DNA of 64,000 bases from Palleronia pelagia (GTDB lineage: Bacteria > Pseudomonadota > Alphaproteobacteria > Rhodobacterales > Rhodobacteraceae), in the NCBI RefSeq assembly GCF_900110115.1, contig NZ_FOCM01000004.1, positions 248,001 to 312,000 on the forward strand, in the 5' to 3' direction. This document shows positions 17,868-25,714 of this stretch, piece by piece. Positions within the stretch are counted from its first letter, which is position 1; the number at the start of each line of letters is the position of its first letter. A program made the position numbers and the translations under genes. The notes under the pieces are model-generated. The model was not told the DNA's origin. It did no database searches and worked only from the letters and a program-made list of their open reading frames with translations.

Positions 17868-17911
17868 CACGATCCACGACAGGCGAAGTGATAACGCTGT
17901 CGTGGGTCGTG
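17868..17911 (+). terminator. Long hairpin after the DUF1127 gene
   Basis: Arms 17868-17882 (CACGATCCACGACAG) and 17897-17911 (CTGTCGTGGGTCGTG) form a 15-bp stem with a single G-U pair and a 14-base loop. The stem starts six bases after the DUF1127 stop. No U-tract follows, so it may protect the mRNA 3' end or stall polymerase rather than act as a textbook terminator. Confidence 0.5.
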
Positions 17912-18013
17912 CCGAATGTCGCATGCCACCGTCTTGAAAACGTGCCATAGTCTGCAAATATACCAAGAGCGATCCGCGCGAGCGGTCTCGATATTCACGT
18001 TTGGAGGCAATAA

Positions 18014-18757
18014 ATGGCTCAACAGCAGACGATCCGTTCCGGCGCCGGCGTTCGGTCAGCCGAAATCGATCAGGGACTTCGCGCCCACATGAACAGCGTC
18101 TACGGCATCATGTCCGTGGGCATGGTGATCACCGGCGCCGCCGCCTGGGCCATCTCGGGCCTGGCGGTCAACGACCAGGGTCAGCTGACGCAGCTTGGCA
18201 CCGCGATCTACGCGTCGCCGCTGAAATGGCTGATCATGTTCGCACCTCTCATCATGGTCTTCGCCTTCGGCGCGCTGATCAACCGCATCTCGGCCGCCGG
18301 CGCGCAGGTGTTCTTCTATACCTTCGCCGCGCTGATGGGTCTGTCGATCAGCTCGATCTTCCTGGTCTTCACTGGCTTCTCGATCGTCCAGACCTTCTTG
18401 GTCACCGCCGTGGCCTTCGCGGGCCTGTCGCTTTGGGGCTACACCACAAAGAAGGACATTTCCGGCTGGGGCAGCTTCCTGATCATGGGCGTGATCGGCC
18501 TGATCGTGGCGTCGATCGTCAACATCTTCCTGGGCTCGCCCGCGATCATGTTCGCGATCTCGATCCTCGGCGTGCTGATCTTCGCGGGCCTGACCGCGTA
18601 TGACACGCAGAAGATCAAGACCGACTACATCCAGCACGCGCAGGCGATGGATCGGGAATGGCTTCAGAAGTCCGCCATCATGGGCGCGCTGAACCTGTAT
18701 CTCGACTTCATCAACATGTTCATGTTCCTGCTGAGCCTGATGGGCAACCGCGAGTAA
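18014..18757 (+). CDS. Bax inhibitor-1 (YccA/YbhL) family membrane protein
   Basis: A 247-residue integral membrane protein with about seven transmembrane segments (for example MVITGAAAWAISGLAV and LKWLIMFAPLIMVFAFGAL). It ends with the family's typical LYLDFINMFMFLLSLMGN. BI-1 family proteins are Ca2+ leak channels or modulators of FtsH in characterised cases; the role here is not known. GGAGG lies before ATG 18014. A strong terminator follows, and the gene looks monocistronic. Confidence 0.93.
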   Translation: MAQQQTIRSGAGVRSAEIDQGLRAHMNSVYGIMSVGMVITGAAAWAISGLAVNDQGQLTQLGTAIYASPLKWLIMFAPLIMVFAFGALINRISAAGAQVFFYTFAALMGLSISSIFLVFTGFSIVQTFLVTAVAFAGLSLWGYTTKKDISGWGSFLIMGVIGLIVASIVNIFLGSPAIMFAISILGVLIFAGLTAYDTQKIKTDYIQHAQAMDREWLQKSAIMGALNLYLDFINMFMFLLSLMGNRE

Positions 18758-18796
18758 CACGCTCGCCCAGCTCACGCTTCGGGACCGCTGAAACGC

Positions 18797-18831
18797 AACC
18801 GCCCGGCCAAATGGCCGGGCGGTTTTCTTTT
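18797..18831 (+). terminator. Rho-independent terminator
   Basis: A perfect 12-bp stem AACCGCCCGGCC / GGCCGGGCGGTT with an AAAT loop is followed by TTCTTTT. It ends the BI-1 gene and lies between it and the convergent nadE gene. Confidence 0.9.
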
Positions 18832-18856
18832 GCCTGATGTCGATGGGCGCGGCAGA

Positions 18857-20515
18857 TCAGCCCGGGTCGCGCCAACGGTTCACGATGGGATAGCGGCGGT
18901 CCAGCCAGAAGGCCCGCGGGGTCAGACGCGCGCCCGGCGCCGACTGGAAACGCTTGTATTCGCTGATGTAGATCAGATGCTCGACCTTCTTCACGATCTC
19001 GGGGTCGTGGCCCCGCCCCACCACCTCGGGTACGCTGGCCTCGAAATCGATGAGTTGCTCGAGGATGTCGTCCAGCACCTCGTAGGGCGGGAGCGAATCC
19101 TCGTCCTTCTGGTCGGCGCGCAGCTCGGCCGTGGGGGGCTTGTCGATCACCCGCGGCGGGATCACCGTGCCCTTCGGCCCCATCATCCAGTCGCGGTGGT
19201 TGTCGTTGCGCCAGCGGCAGGTCTGGAACACCCGCGTCTTATACATGTCCTTGATCGGGTTGTAGCCGCCCGACATGTCGCCGTAGATCGTGGCGTATCC
19301 CACCGCGACCTCGGACTTGTTGCCGGTCGTCAGAAGCATCTCGCCGAACTTGTTCGACAGCGCCATGAGCGACAGGCCCCGCAGGCGCGACTGGATGTTC
19401 TCTTCGGTCAGGTCAGGGTCGCGCCCCTCGAAGAGATGCGCCAGCGCCTCGGTCACCGCCGCGCGCGGCCCCTCGATATCGATCCGGTCCAGCTTGACGC
19501 CCAGCAACCGCGCCACCTCGGCGGCGTCGTCCAGCGAGGCCTGGCTGGTGTATTCCGACGGCAGCATGACGCAGCGCACGTTCTCGGGACCCAGCGCATC
19601 GACGGCAATGGAGGCGACGATGGCGCTGTCGATACCGCCGGACAGCCCCAGCAGCACCTTGCCGAACCCGGTCTTGCGGCAATAGTCGCGCAGCGCCGTG
19701 ACCATGACGCGGTAGTCCTGCTCCCACTCGTCCGGATGCACGGCGCGCGGGCCCTCGACGGCGTGCCAGCCGTCTTCGCCCCGCTCGAAATCCTGGTGAT
19801 GGATGACCTCGTCGAAGGCGGGCAGCGACGCGGCGAGCGTGCCGTGCGGGTTCAGCACGAAGCTGGCGCCGTCGAAGGTCTGGTCGTCCTGCGCGCCCAC
19901 CATGTTCAGGTAGACCAGCGGCAGGCCCGTCTCGACGGTGCGGGCCACCATGTGGGCCACGCGACGGTCGAACTTGCCGCGGTAATAGGGCGAGCCGTTG
20001 GGAACCAGCAGGATCTCGGCGCCCGACTCCTGCAGGGCCTCGGCCACGTCAGGATGCCACGCGTCCTCGCAGATCGGCGTGCCCACCCGCAGCGGTCCCA
20101 CGGTGTAAGGTCCCGAGATCGGGCCTTCGTCGTACAGCCGCTTTTCGTCGAACACCGTCTCGTTCGGCAGCTTGTGCTTGAGGATGCGCGCCTTCACCGC
20201 GCCGCCCTCGAGCACCCAGTAGGCGTTATAGAGCCGGTCGCCATAGGCGTAGGGCCCGCCGATGCCCAGCGCCGGGCCGTCGGCGCAGTCCCGCGCCAGG
20301 GTCTCGATCAGGTCCGTGGCGTGGTTCACGAAAGCGGGCTTCAGTACCAGGTCCTGCACCTGGTAGCCGGTGATGAACATCTCGGGCAGCGCGACCATCT
20401 GCGCGCCCGCCGCGCGGCCCTGCTCCCACGCGTCGCGCGCGAGGGCCGCGTTGCCCGACAAATCCCCCACGGTGGGGTTCAACTGCGCCAGCGTCAGGCG
20501 AAATCTGTCGGCCAT
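18857..20515 (-). CDS. nadE: Glutamine-dependent NAD+ synthetase
   Basis: Last step of NAD synthesis: amidation of deamido-NAD+ with ammonia taken from glutamine. The 552-residue protein has an N-terminal nitrilase-like glutaminase domain with the Glu-Lys-Cys triad in ALPEMFITGYQ, ILKHKLPNE and PICEDAWHP. A C-terminal synthetase domain carries the ATP motif LLGLSGGIDSAIVA near residue 294. GGAGGTGA precedes the ATG at 20515. The gene is alone, with the MORN-protein gene divergent 210 bases away. Confidence 0.96.
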   Translation of the reverse strand: MADRFRLTLAQLNPTVGDLSGNAALARDAWEQGRAAGAQMVALPEMFITGYQVQDLVLKPAFVNHATDLIETLARDCADGPALGIGGPYAYGDRLYNAYWVLEGGAVKARILKHKLPNETVFDEKRLYDEGPISGPYTVGPLRVGTPICEDAWHPDVAEALQESGAEILLVPNGSPYYRGKFDRRVAHMVARTVETGLPLVYLNMVGAQDDQTFDGASFVLNPHGTLAASLPAFDEVIHHQDFERGEDGWHAVEGPRAVHPDEWEQDYRVMVTALRDYCRKTGFGKVLLGLSGGIDSAIVASIAVDALGPENVRCVMLPSEYTSQASLDDAAEVARLLGVKLDRIDIEGPRAAVTEALAHLFEGRDPDLTEENIQSRLRGLSLMALSNKFGEMLLTTGNKSEVAVGYATIYGDMSGGYNPIKDMYKTRVFQTCRWRNDNHRDWMMGPKGTVIPPRVIDKPPTAELRADQKDEDSLPPYEVLDDILEQLIDFEASVPEVVGRGHDPEIVKKVEHLIYISEYKRFQSAPGARLTPRAFWLDRRYPIVNRWRDPG

Positions 20516-20725
20516 GGGTCGTCACCTCCGACCGCCCATCTAGCAGAACGCCGCCGAATGGGAAGCGGCCCGGGGGCGAAAAGCGTTGCGGCAGCAAGGG
20601 CCTGTCGATAGTTTCGGCACAAATCCAAGGGGCTGGGCCGCCGACGCGGCAAACCGCCCCGCAGACCGGCCGGCGCAGGCCGCGGACCGATCCGGCCCGC
20701 CGCGCGACCAAGGGGGAAACCGTCG

Positions 20726-22153
20726 ATGCCCACCAGACCGCTGATCCTGACCAGCCTTGCCGCGATTCTGGCCGCGGGTCCCGCGCTCGCGCAGTCCGAC
20801 GACGGCACGGTGATGACCAAGCAGTACGAGGATGGCGGCGTCTACGAGGGCACGTTCTCGGGCGGCCGCCAGGACGGCACGGGGACCTATCGCCTGCCCA
20901 ACGGCTATGAATACAGCGGCGACTGGGTCGACGGCGAGATCCGCGGCCAGGGCATCGCGCGTTTCCCCAACGGCAGCGTCTACGAGGGCGAGTTCGCCGC
21001 CGGCAAGCCCGAGGGACAGGGCAAGATCTTCTTCGCCGATGGCGGCACCTACGAGGGCGAGTGGCAGGACGGCACCATCAACGGCCAGGGCGTCGCCGTC
21101 TACGCCAACGGCGTGCGCTACGAGGGCGGGTTCCGCAACGCCCGCCACCACGGCATCGGCCGCATGGAAAGCCCCTCGGGCTATGTCTACGAGGGCGACT
21201 GGGTCGACGGCGAGAAATCGGGCGATGGCACCATCACCTATGCCGACGGCGCGGTCTATTCCGGGCAGATGGAGGCTGACCAGCGCCACGGCACCGGCAG
21301 CCTGACCATGCCCTCGGGCCTGACCTACGAAGGCGACTGGCAGGAAGGCCAGATCACCGGCACCGGCACCCTGACCCAGCCGAACGGCGACGTCTACACG
21401 GGCGAGCTGGTGAACGGCGAGCGCCAGGGCGAGGGCCGCGTGGAATACGCCAATGGCGACACCTACGAGGGCGGCTTCGTCGCCGACCGGCGCGAGGGCA
21501 CGGGCACCTTCACCCGTCCCGACGGCTACAGCTACACCGGGGAATGGGTCGCCGGCCGGATCGAGGGAGAGGGCAGCGTCGTCTATCCCGATGGCGCGGT
21601 CTACGAGGGGCAATTCCGCGACGACCTGCCCGACGGCACCGGCAAGATCACCTATCCCGACGGAAACACCTACGAGGGCCAGTGGGCGAACGGCGTGATC
21701 GAGGGCGAGGGCGTGGCGACCTACGTGAACGGCTCAGTCTACGAGGGCGAGTTCCGCGATGCCCGCAACCACGGCCAGGGCACGATGACCTTCCCCGACG
21801 GCTATGTCTACGAAGGGCAATGGGTTGATGGCCAAAGGGCGGGGCAAGGCACCGCCACCTATCCCGACGGCACGGTCTACGTGGGCGGCTTCGTCGACGG
21901 TCTGCGCGAGGGCGAAGGCAAGATCACCTATCCCGATGGCGCCACCTACGAGGGCGACTGGGTCGCGGGCCGCATCGATGGGCAAGGCACGGCCACCTAC
22001 CCCAATGGCGACGTCTATTCCGGCAGCTTCGAGGACGGCGAGCGCCAGGGCCAGGGCACGATCAGCTACGCCAGCGGCGAAGAGGCCAGCGGCGAGTGGC
22101 TGAACGGCGCCCTGACGGTCCCCGCCTCGGAGGACGGCGCGGCGACCGAGTGA
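20726..22153 (+). CDS. Exported MORN-repeat protein
   Basis: A 475-residue protein made almost entirely of 23-residue MORN repeats (YEGxWxxGxxxGxGxxxYPDG). A signal peptide (MPTRPLIL to GPALAQ, residues 1-23) sends it to the periplasm or outside. I count 18 full repeats plus a degenerate nineteenth, from about residue 38 to 460. Repeats 1-9 align with repeats 10-18 in order, pointing to an internal duplication of a nine-repeat block. MORN repeats form an open beta-sheet ribbon and are associated with lipid or protein binding; no enzyme domain is present. GGGGGAAA precedes the ATG. Function unknown. Confidence 0.92.
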   Translation: MPTRPLILTSLAAILAAGPALAQSDDGTVMTKQYEDGGVYEGTFSGGRQDGTGTYRLPNGYEYSGDWVDGEIRGQGIARFPNGSVYEGEFAAGKPEGQGKIFFADGGTYEGEWQDGTINGQGVAVYANGVRYEGGFRNARHHGIGRMESPSGYVYEGDWVDGEKSGDGTITYADGAVYSGQMEADQRHGTGSLTMPSGLTYEGDWQEGQITGTGTLTQPNGDVYTGELVNGERQGEGRVEYANGDTYEGGFVADRREGTGTFTRPDGYSYTGEWVAGRIEGEGSVVYPDGAVYEGQFRDDLPDGTGKITYPDGNTYEGQWANGVIEGEGVATYVNGSVYEGEFRDARNHGQGTMTFPDGYVYEGQWVDGQRAGQGTATYPDGTVYVGGFVDGLREGEGKITYPDGATYEGDWVAGRIDGQGTATYPNGDVYSGSFEDGERQGQGTISYASGEEASGEWLNGALTVPASEDGAATE

Positions 22154-22211
22154 CCCCTTTTCAGGGCGGCCCCGCGTGCCCACCTGCAAGGGTGACCAAG
22201 GAGCCGATGTC

Positions 22212-23207
22212 ATGAAGTATTCCGTTCTCGACCTGTCGCCCGTCCCCGAGGGCAGCACCGCCTCCGCGGCCATCGCCAACAGCGTGGAGCTGGCGCAGAA
22301 GGCCGAGTCCTGGGGCTATCACCGCTTCTGGATGGCCGAGCATCACAACATGCCCGGCATCGCCAGCGCCGCGACCGCCGTCCTGATCGGGCACGTGGCC
22401 GACGCCACGTCGAGCATCCGCGTGGGTGCGGGCGGCATCATGCTGCCCAACCACGCCCCGCTGACGGTGGCCGAGCAGTTCGGCACGCTCGCCACCATGC
22501 ATCCGGGCCGGATCGACCTCGGCCTCGGGCGCGCGCCCGGCGGCGACATGGCGGTGATGCGCGCGCTGCGGCGCCCGGGCAGCGACGACTTCCCCGCCGA
22601 CGTGGTCGAGCTGCAGCGCCTTCTGGGCGACCCCGACCCCGGGGCCGCGGTCCGCGCCCACCCGGGCGAAGGCACCCACGTGCCGCTCTGGATCCTCGGC
22701 TCCTCGCTTTTCGGCGCGCAGCTGGCGGCGCATCTGGGCCTGCCCTACGCCTTCGCCTCGCATTTCGCGCCCGACGCGCTGGAACAGGCGCGCGACACAT
22801 ACCGTGCGCGATTCCGCCCCTCGGCGCAGCTCGACCAGCCGCACTTCATGCTGGCGGTGAACGTCTTCGCCGCCGATGATGCCGCCGAGGCCCGGCGCCT
22901 GCGCACGTCGATGCAGCAGGCCTTCGCCCGGCTGCGGCAGGGCACGCCGGGCAAGCTGCCGCGCCCGGTGGACGATATCGATGCCGAGATCGGCGAGGGC
23001 ACGCGCCGGGCAGTGGATCAGGCCCTGCGCATCAGCGCCACCGGCGCCCCCGACGCCGTGGCCGGGCAACTCGACGGGCTCATCCGCGAACACCGCCCGG
23101 ACGAACTGATCCTGACCGGCCAGATCCACGATCACGCCGCCCGGCTTCGTTCCTTCGAGATCGCGGCAGATATCCTGGGCAACAGGGACGCGACGCTGGC
23201 CGCCTGA
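22212..23207 (+). CDS. LLM class flavin-dependent oxidoreductase (luciferase-like)
   Basis: A 331-residue flavin monooxygenase-like TIM-barrel protein. The family markers are [19 protein letters not shown] near residues 35-53, [13 protein letters not shown] near 72 and LGLGRAPGG near 105. These belong to the MsnO8-like branch of unknown substrate that is widespread in bacteria. The ATG at 22212 has AAGGAG at ideal spacing. It follows the MORN gene by 58 bases and may share its transcript, though no functional link is visible. A diverged copy of the palindromic repeat lies downstream. Confidence 0.92.
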   Translation: MKYSVLDLSPVPEGSTASAAIANSVELAQKAESWGYHRFWMAEHHNMPGIASAATAVLIGHVADATSSIRVGAGGIMLPNHAPLTVAEQFGTLATMHPGRIDLGLGRAPGGDMAVMRALRRPGSDDFPADVVELQRLLGDPDPGAAVRAHPGEGTHVPLWILGSSLFGAQLAAHLGLPYAFASHFAPDALEQARDTYRARFRPSAQLDQPHFMLAVNVFAADDAAEARRLRTSMQQAFARLRQGTPGKLPRPVDDIDAEIGEGTRRAVDQALRISATGAPDAVAGQLDGLIREHRPDELILTGQIHDHAARLRSFEIAADILGNRDATLAA

Positions 23208-23230
23208 GCGCCGCGCCTCGTCCATCACTG

Positions 23231-23280
23231 GTCCGGAAATACTTCGGGGGCCGCGCCAGCGGCGGGGCAGAGCCCCTCTG
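23231..23280 (-). repeat. GC-rich palindromic repeat, copy 2 (diverged, intergenic)
   Basis: Reverse-oriented copy: the tail GAAATACTTCGGGGG is at the left and the hairpin GGGGC-AGA-GCCCC is at 23264-23276. It lacks the GATGAAG end of the other copies, having CCAGTGATGG there on the element strand. It lies between the convergent LLM and photolyase genes. Confidence 0.65.
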
Positions 23281-23285
23281 ACCTC

Positions 23286-24815
23286 TCAAACCAGCGCGCC
23301 CTGGGCCATCCGGTTCAGGAACGTCTCGGCCTCGGACAGGATCTGTTCGCGCCGCTCGGGCTTCATCCGGTCCCACGTGGCGTACATCTGCGCCATGCGC
23401 GGGTTCGACGCGAACCGCTCGCGGTGGCGATCCATGAAGGCCCAGTAGAGCAGGTTGAAGGGGCACGCCCCCTCGCCCAGCTTGGTCTTCACGCTGTAGT
23501 GGCACCCGTCGCAGTAATCCGACATCTTGGCGATGTAATTGCCGGACGACACGTAGGGCTTCGACCCGACGATGCCGCCATCGGCGAACTGGCTCATACC
23601 GATGACATTGGGCGCCTCGACCCATTCGTAGGCATCGGCATAGACGCTCAGGTACCACTCGTGCACCTCGTGCGGGTTGATGCCCGCGAGCAGGGCGAAG
23701 TTGCCGGTGACCATCAGCCGCTGGATGTGGTGGGCATAGGCCTCGGCCTGCGTCTGCTCCACGGCCTTCGACACGCAGCGCATGTTGGTCGCGTCGCCCC
23801 AGTAGAAGCCGGGCAGGGACCGGCCATGGCCCAGTTCGTTGCGCGACGTGTAATCCGGCCCCTCGCGGAAGTAGATGCCGCGCATGTATTCGCGCCAGCC
23901 GATGATCTGCCGGATGAAGCCCTCGACGGCGTTCAGGGGCGCGTCGCCCGCCTTCCAGGCCGCCTCCGCCGCGTCGCAGATCTCGCGCCAGTGCAGCAGC
24001 CCCGCGTTCAGGTACATGGAGATGACGGCGTGGTAGAGGAACCGGTCGTCGGCAAGCATCGCGTCCTGGTAGTCGCCGAATTTCGGCAGCGCGTGCTTGA
24101 TGAAATGGGTCAGCGCCCGGCGCGCCTGGCCCTGGTCGGTGGCGAACCAGAACGGGTGCAGGTCGCCGAAATTGTTGCCGAAGTGGCGGCCGACCAGCTC
24201 CAGCACCTCGGCCACGGTCTCGTCCGGCGTGAACTGCATCGGTCCGCCGAAATCGACCGCGTCGGGGGCGGGCTTTCGGTTCTCGTGGTCGTAGTTCCAC
24301 TTACCGCCCGCCGGCTCGCCATTCTCCATCAGCAGGCCGGTCTTTCGGCGCATGTCGCGATAGAACCACTCCATCCGCAGTTCCTTGCGACCCTCGGCCC
24401 AGCGGTCAAACTCGGCGTGAGAGGCGAGGAAGCGATCATCCGGCCGGATCTCGACGTCCAGCGGGCAGTCCTGCAGCGCGTGGATCAGCCGCCACTCGCC
24501 CGGTTCGGTCGCCACCACGTGCGAGGTGCCGAATTCGTCCGCGCGGCGCAGCAATTCGCCAGTGATCGAGCCCGAGTTCGCGGGATCGTCCAGCGTGGTG
24601 TAGGCCACCCGCCAGCCATCGTCGCGCAGCCGCGCGGCGAATTTCCGCATGGCGGCGAAGAGGAACGCGATCTTCTTGGGGTGGTGCGGGACGTAGCCGG
24701 CCTCGTCCGCGACCTCGGCCATCACGACCACGTCGTCGTCCCGGTCGGCACCGCGCAGCGCCGACAGGTCCTCGGACACCTGGTCCCCCAGGACGAGGAT
24801 CAGCCGCCCTACCAT
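23286..24815 (-). CDS. phrB: FeS-type cryptochrome/photolyase (FeS-BCP, PhrB-like)
   Basis: DNA repair flavoprotein of the iron-sulphur bacterial cryptochrome/photolyase group; the characterised Agrobacterium member PhrB repairs (6-4) photoproducts and carries a ribolumazine antenna. The 509-residue protein begins with the alpha/beta antenna domain (RLILVLGDQVSEDL). It keeps all four cluster cysteines: C347 (NMRCVSK), C435, C438 (DYCDGCHYS) and C451 (GEGACPFN), the last three with Cx2Cx12C spacing. FAD-domain motifs such as GWREYMRGIY are present. Its start overlaps the stop of the upstream SDR gene by seven bases, so the two are probably one transcript. Confidence 0.95.
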   Translation of the reverse strand: MVGRLILVLGDQVSEDLSALRGADRDDDVVVMAEVADEAGYVPHHPKKIAFLFAAMRKFAARLRDDGWRVAYTTLDDPANSGSITGELLRRADEFGTSHVVATEPGEWRLIHALQDCPLDVEIRPDDRFLASHAEFDRWAEGRKELRMEWFYRDMRRKTGLLMENGEPAGGKWNYDHENRKPAPDAVDFGGPMQFTPDETVAEVLELVGRHFGNNFGDLHPFWFATDQGQARRALTHFIKHALPKFGDYQDAMLADDRFLYHAVISMYLNAGLLHWREICDAAEAAWKAGDAPLNAVEGFIRQIIGWREYMRGIYFREGPDYTSRNELGHGRSLPGFYWGDATNMRCVSKAVEQTQAEAYAHHIQRLMVTGNFALLAGINPHEVHEWYLSVYADAYEWVEAPNVIGMSQFADGGIVGSKPYVSSGNYIAKMSDYCDGCHYSVKTKLGEGACPFNLLYWAFMDRHRERFASNPRMAQMYATWDRMKPERREQILSEAETFLNRMAQGALV

Positions 24816-25471
24816 TGGATGGGCTTCGCGGCGTAGTCGAAGAATTGCCCGGTCTGCGCGGGGTCGAGCCCGTCGATCACGTCGACCAGGTTCTTCGCGG
24901 CCTGCTCGGGCGTCACCTTGTCGTGGTCGGGATAATCCTCGGTAAAGCGCGTGGCGACGGTGCCGGGATGCAGGCAGGTGACGATGGCGTGCTTGTGCGT
25001 GCGCCCAAGCTCCACCGCCGCGCCGTGCATCAGCGCGTTCAGCGCGGCCTTGGACGTGCGGTAGGAATACCAGCCGCCCAGCGCGTTATCGCCGATCGAC
25101 CCCACCCGCGCCGACAGGGCGGCGAAGACGAAACGCTTTTTGCGGGGAATGCGGGATTTCCAGTGCTTCAGCACCAGGGCGGGACCCAGCGCGTTCAGCG
25201 AGACCTGCGCCAGCAGTTCGTCCGCGCCCAGGTCACCCAGCTGCTTTTCGGGCGTATCGCGGGTGCAGGTCAGCGCGCCGGTGGCCACGAAAACCAGGTC
25301 CATGTCATCGTCCACGCCGTCCAGGGCGGAGGTGACGCTGCGCTCATCGGTGATGTCCAGGCCGTCTTCCGAGCGGGACAGGGTCGTCACCTCGACCCCG
25401 CGGCCGCGCAGTTCCGCGACCACCGCCTGTCCCAGGCCGCCCGATGCCCCGATGACCAGCGCCTTCTTCAT
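24809..25471 (-). CDS. Short-chain dehydrogenase, CsgA-like/carbonyl reductase branch
   Basis: A 220-residue SDR with the cofactor motif GASGGLGQAV near residue 8, catalytic YSYRTSKAALNALMHG (YxxxK near 145), and CLHPGTVATRF. It lacks the usual C-terminal GG-D signature, having GLDPAQTGQFFDYAAKPIQW instead, as in the short SDRs found next to FeS photolyases in marine bacteria. The ATG at 25471 starts MKKALVIGASG. It overlaps the photolyase gene by seven bases. Substrate unknown; a role in pterin or lumazine supply to the photolyase is a guess only. Confidence 0.85.
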   Translation of the reverse strand: MKKALVIGASGGLGQAVVAELRGRGVEVTTLSRSEDGLDITDERSVTSALDGVDDDMDLVFVATGALTCTRDTPEKQLGDLGADELLAQVSLNALGPALVLKHWKSRIPRKKRFVFAALSARVGSIGDNALGGWYSYRTSKAALNALMHGAAVELGRTHKHAIVTCLHPGTVATRFTEDYPDHDKVTPEQAAKNLVDVIDGLDPAQTGQFFDYAAKPIQW

Positions 25472-25575
25472 CCCGCGTCCCCCGTGCTGTCGCGATGCGC
25501 AGGCACCTAGACGGGGGGCCATGGCGGTCAAATCCGGGGGTTTTCATTTAACGATTCACGGCTAAAGTGTCGCAC

Positions 25576-25638
25576 ATGAAAACGCGCTTCGACATCACGG
25601 CCCAGCGCGGCCTGCTTCTGCTTCTTACGCGCCTCTGA
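25576..25638 (+). CDS. leuL: leuA leader peptide with five consecutive Leu codons
   Basis: A 20-codon reading frame, MKTRFDITAQRGLLLLLTRL, ending at TGA 25636. Seven of its codons from residue 13 onward are CTG, CTT, CTG, CTT, CTT, ACG, CGC, followed by CTC. It lies 76 bases before leuA and its stop falls inside a hairpin, the layout of a leucine attenuator: ribosomes stalled on Leu codons would change leader folding. No Shine-Dalgarno site precedes its ATG. A weak promoter (TTTTCA at 25541, TAAAGT at 25563) would start transcription at about the ATG itself, so the peptide may be translated from a leaderless mRNA. Confidence 0.8.
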   Translation: MKTRFDITAQRGLLLLLTRL

Positions 25639-25681
25639 GCGTGCCTTCCGGCGCGACCGCTCAGGGGTGGACCAGCGCCGG
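25632..25681 (+). promoter_or_regulatory. Leucine attenuator hairpins
   Basis: Arms 25632-25641 (CCTCTGAGCG) and 25658-25667 (CGCTCAGGGG) form a 10-bp stem with one G-U pair, overlapping the leader stop codon; an inner GCC-TTCC-GGC extends it. A competing stem pairs 25648-25654 (CCGGCGC) with 25675-25681 (GCGCCGG). The two cannot easily form together, as expected for an attenuation switch. No U-tract follows, so control may act on leuA translation or with Rho. Confidence 0.6.
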
Positions 25682-25714
25682 GACGGACAGAAGCAAGCGA
25701 AAGACCCCAGGAAA

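Noticed and set aside
20840-22100. 69-base periodic DNA repeats as a CRISPR or VNTR array
   Set aside because: The period equals 23 codons and the repeats encode MORN motifs with many synonymous differences, so this is protein repeat structure.
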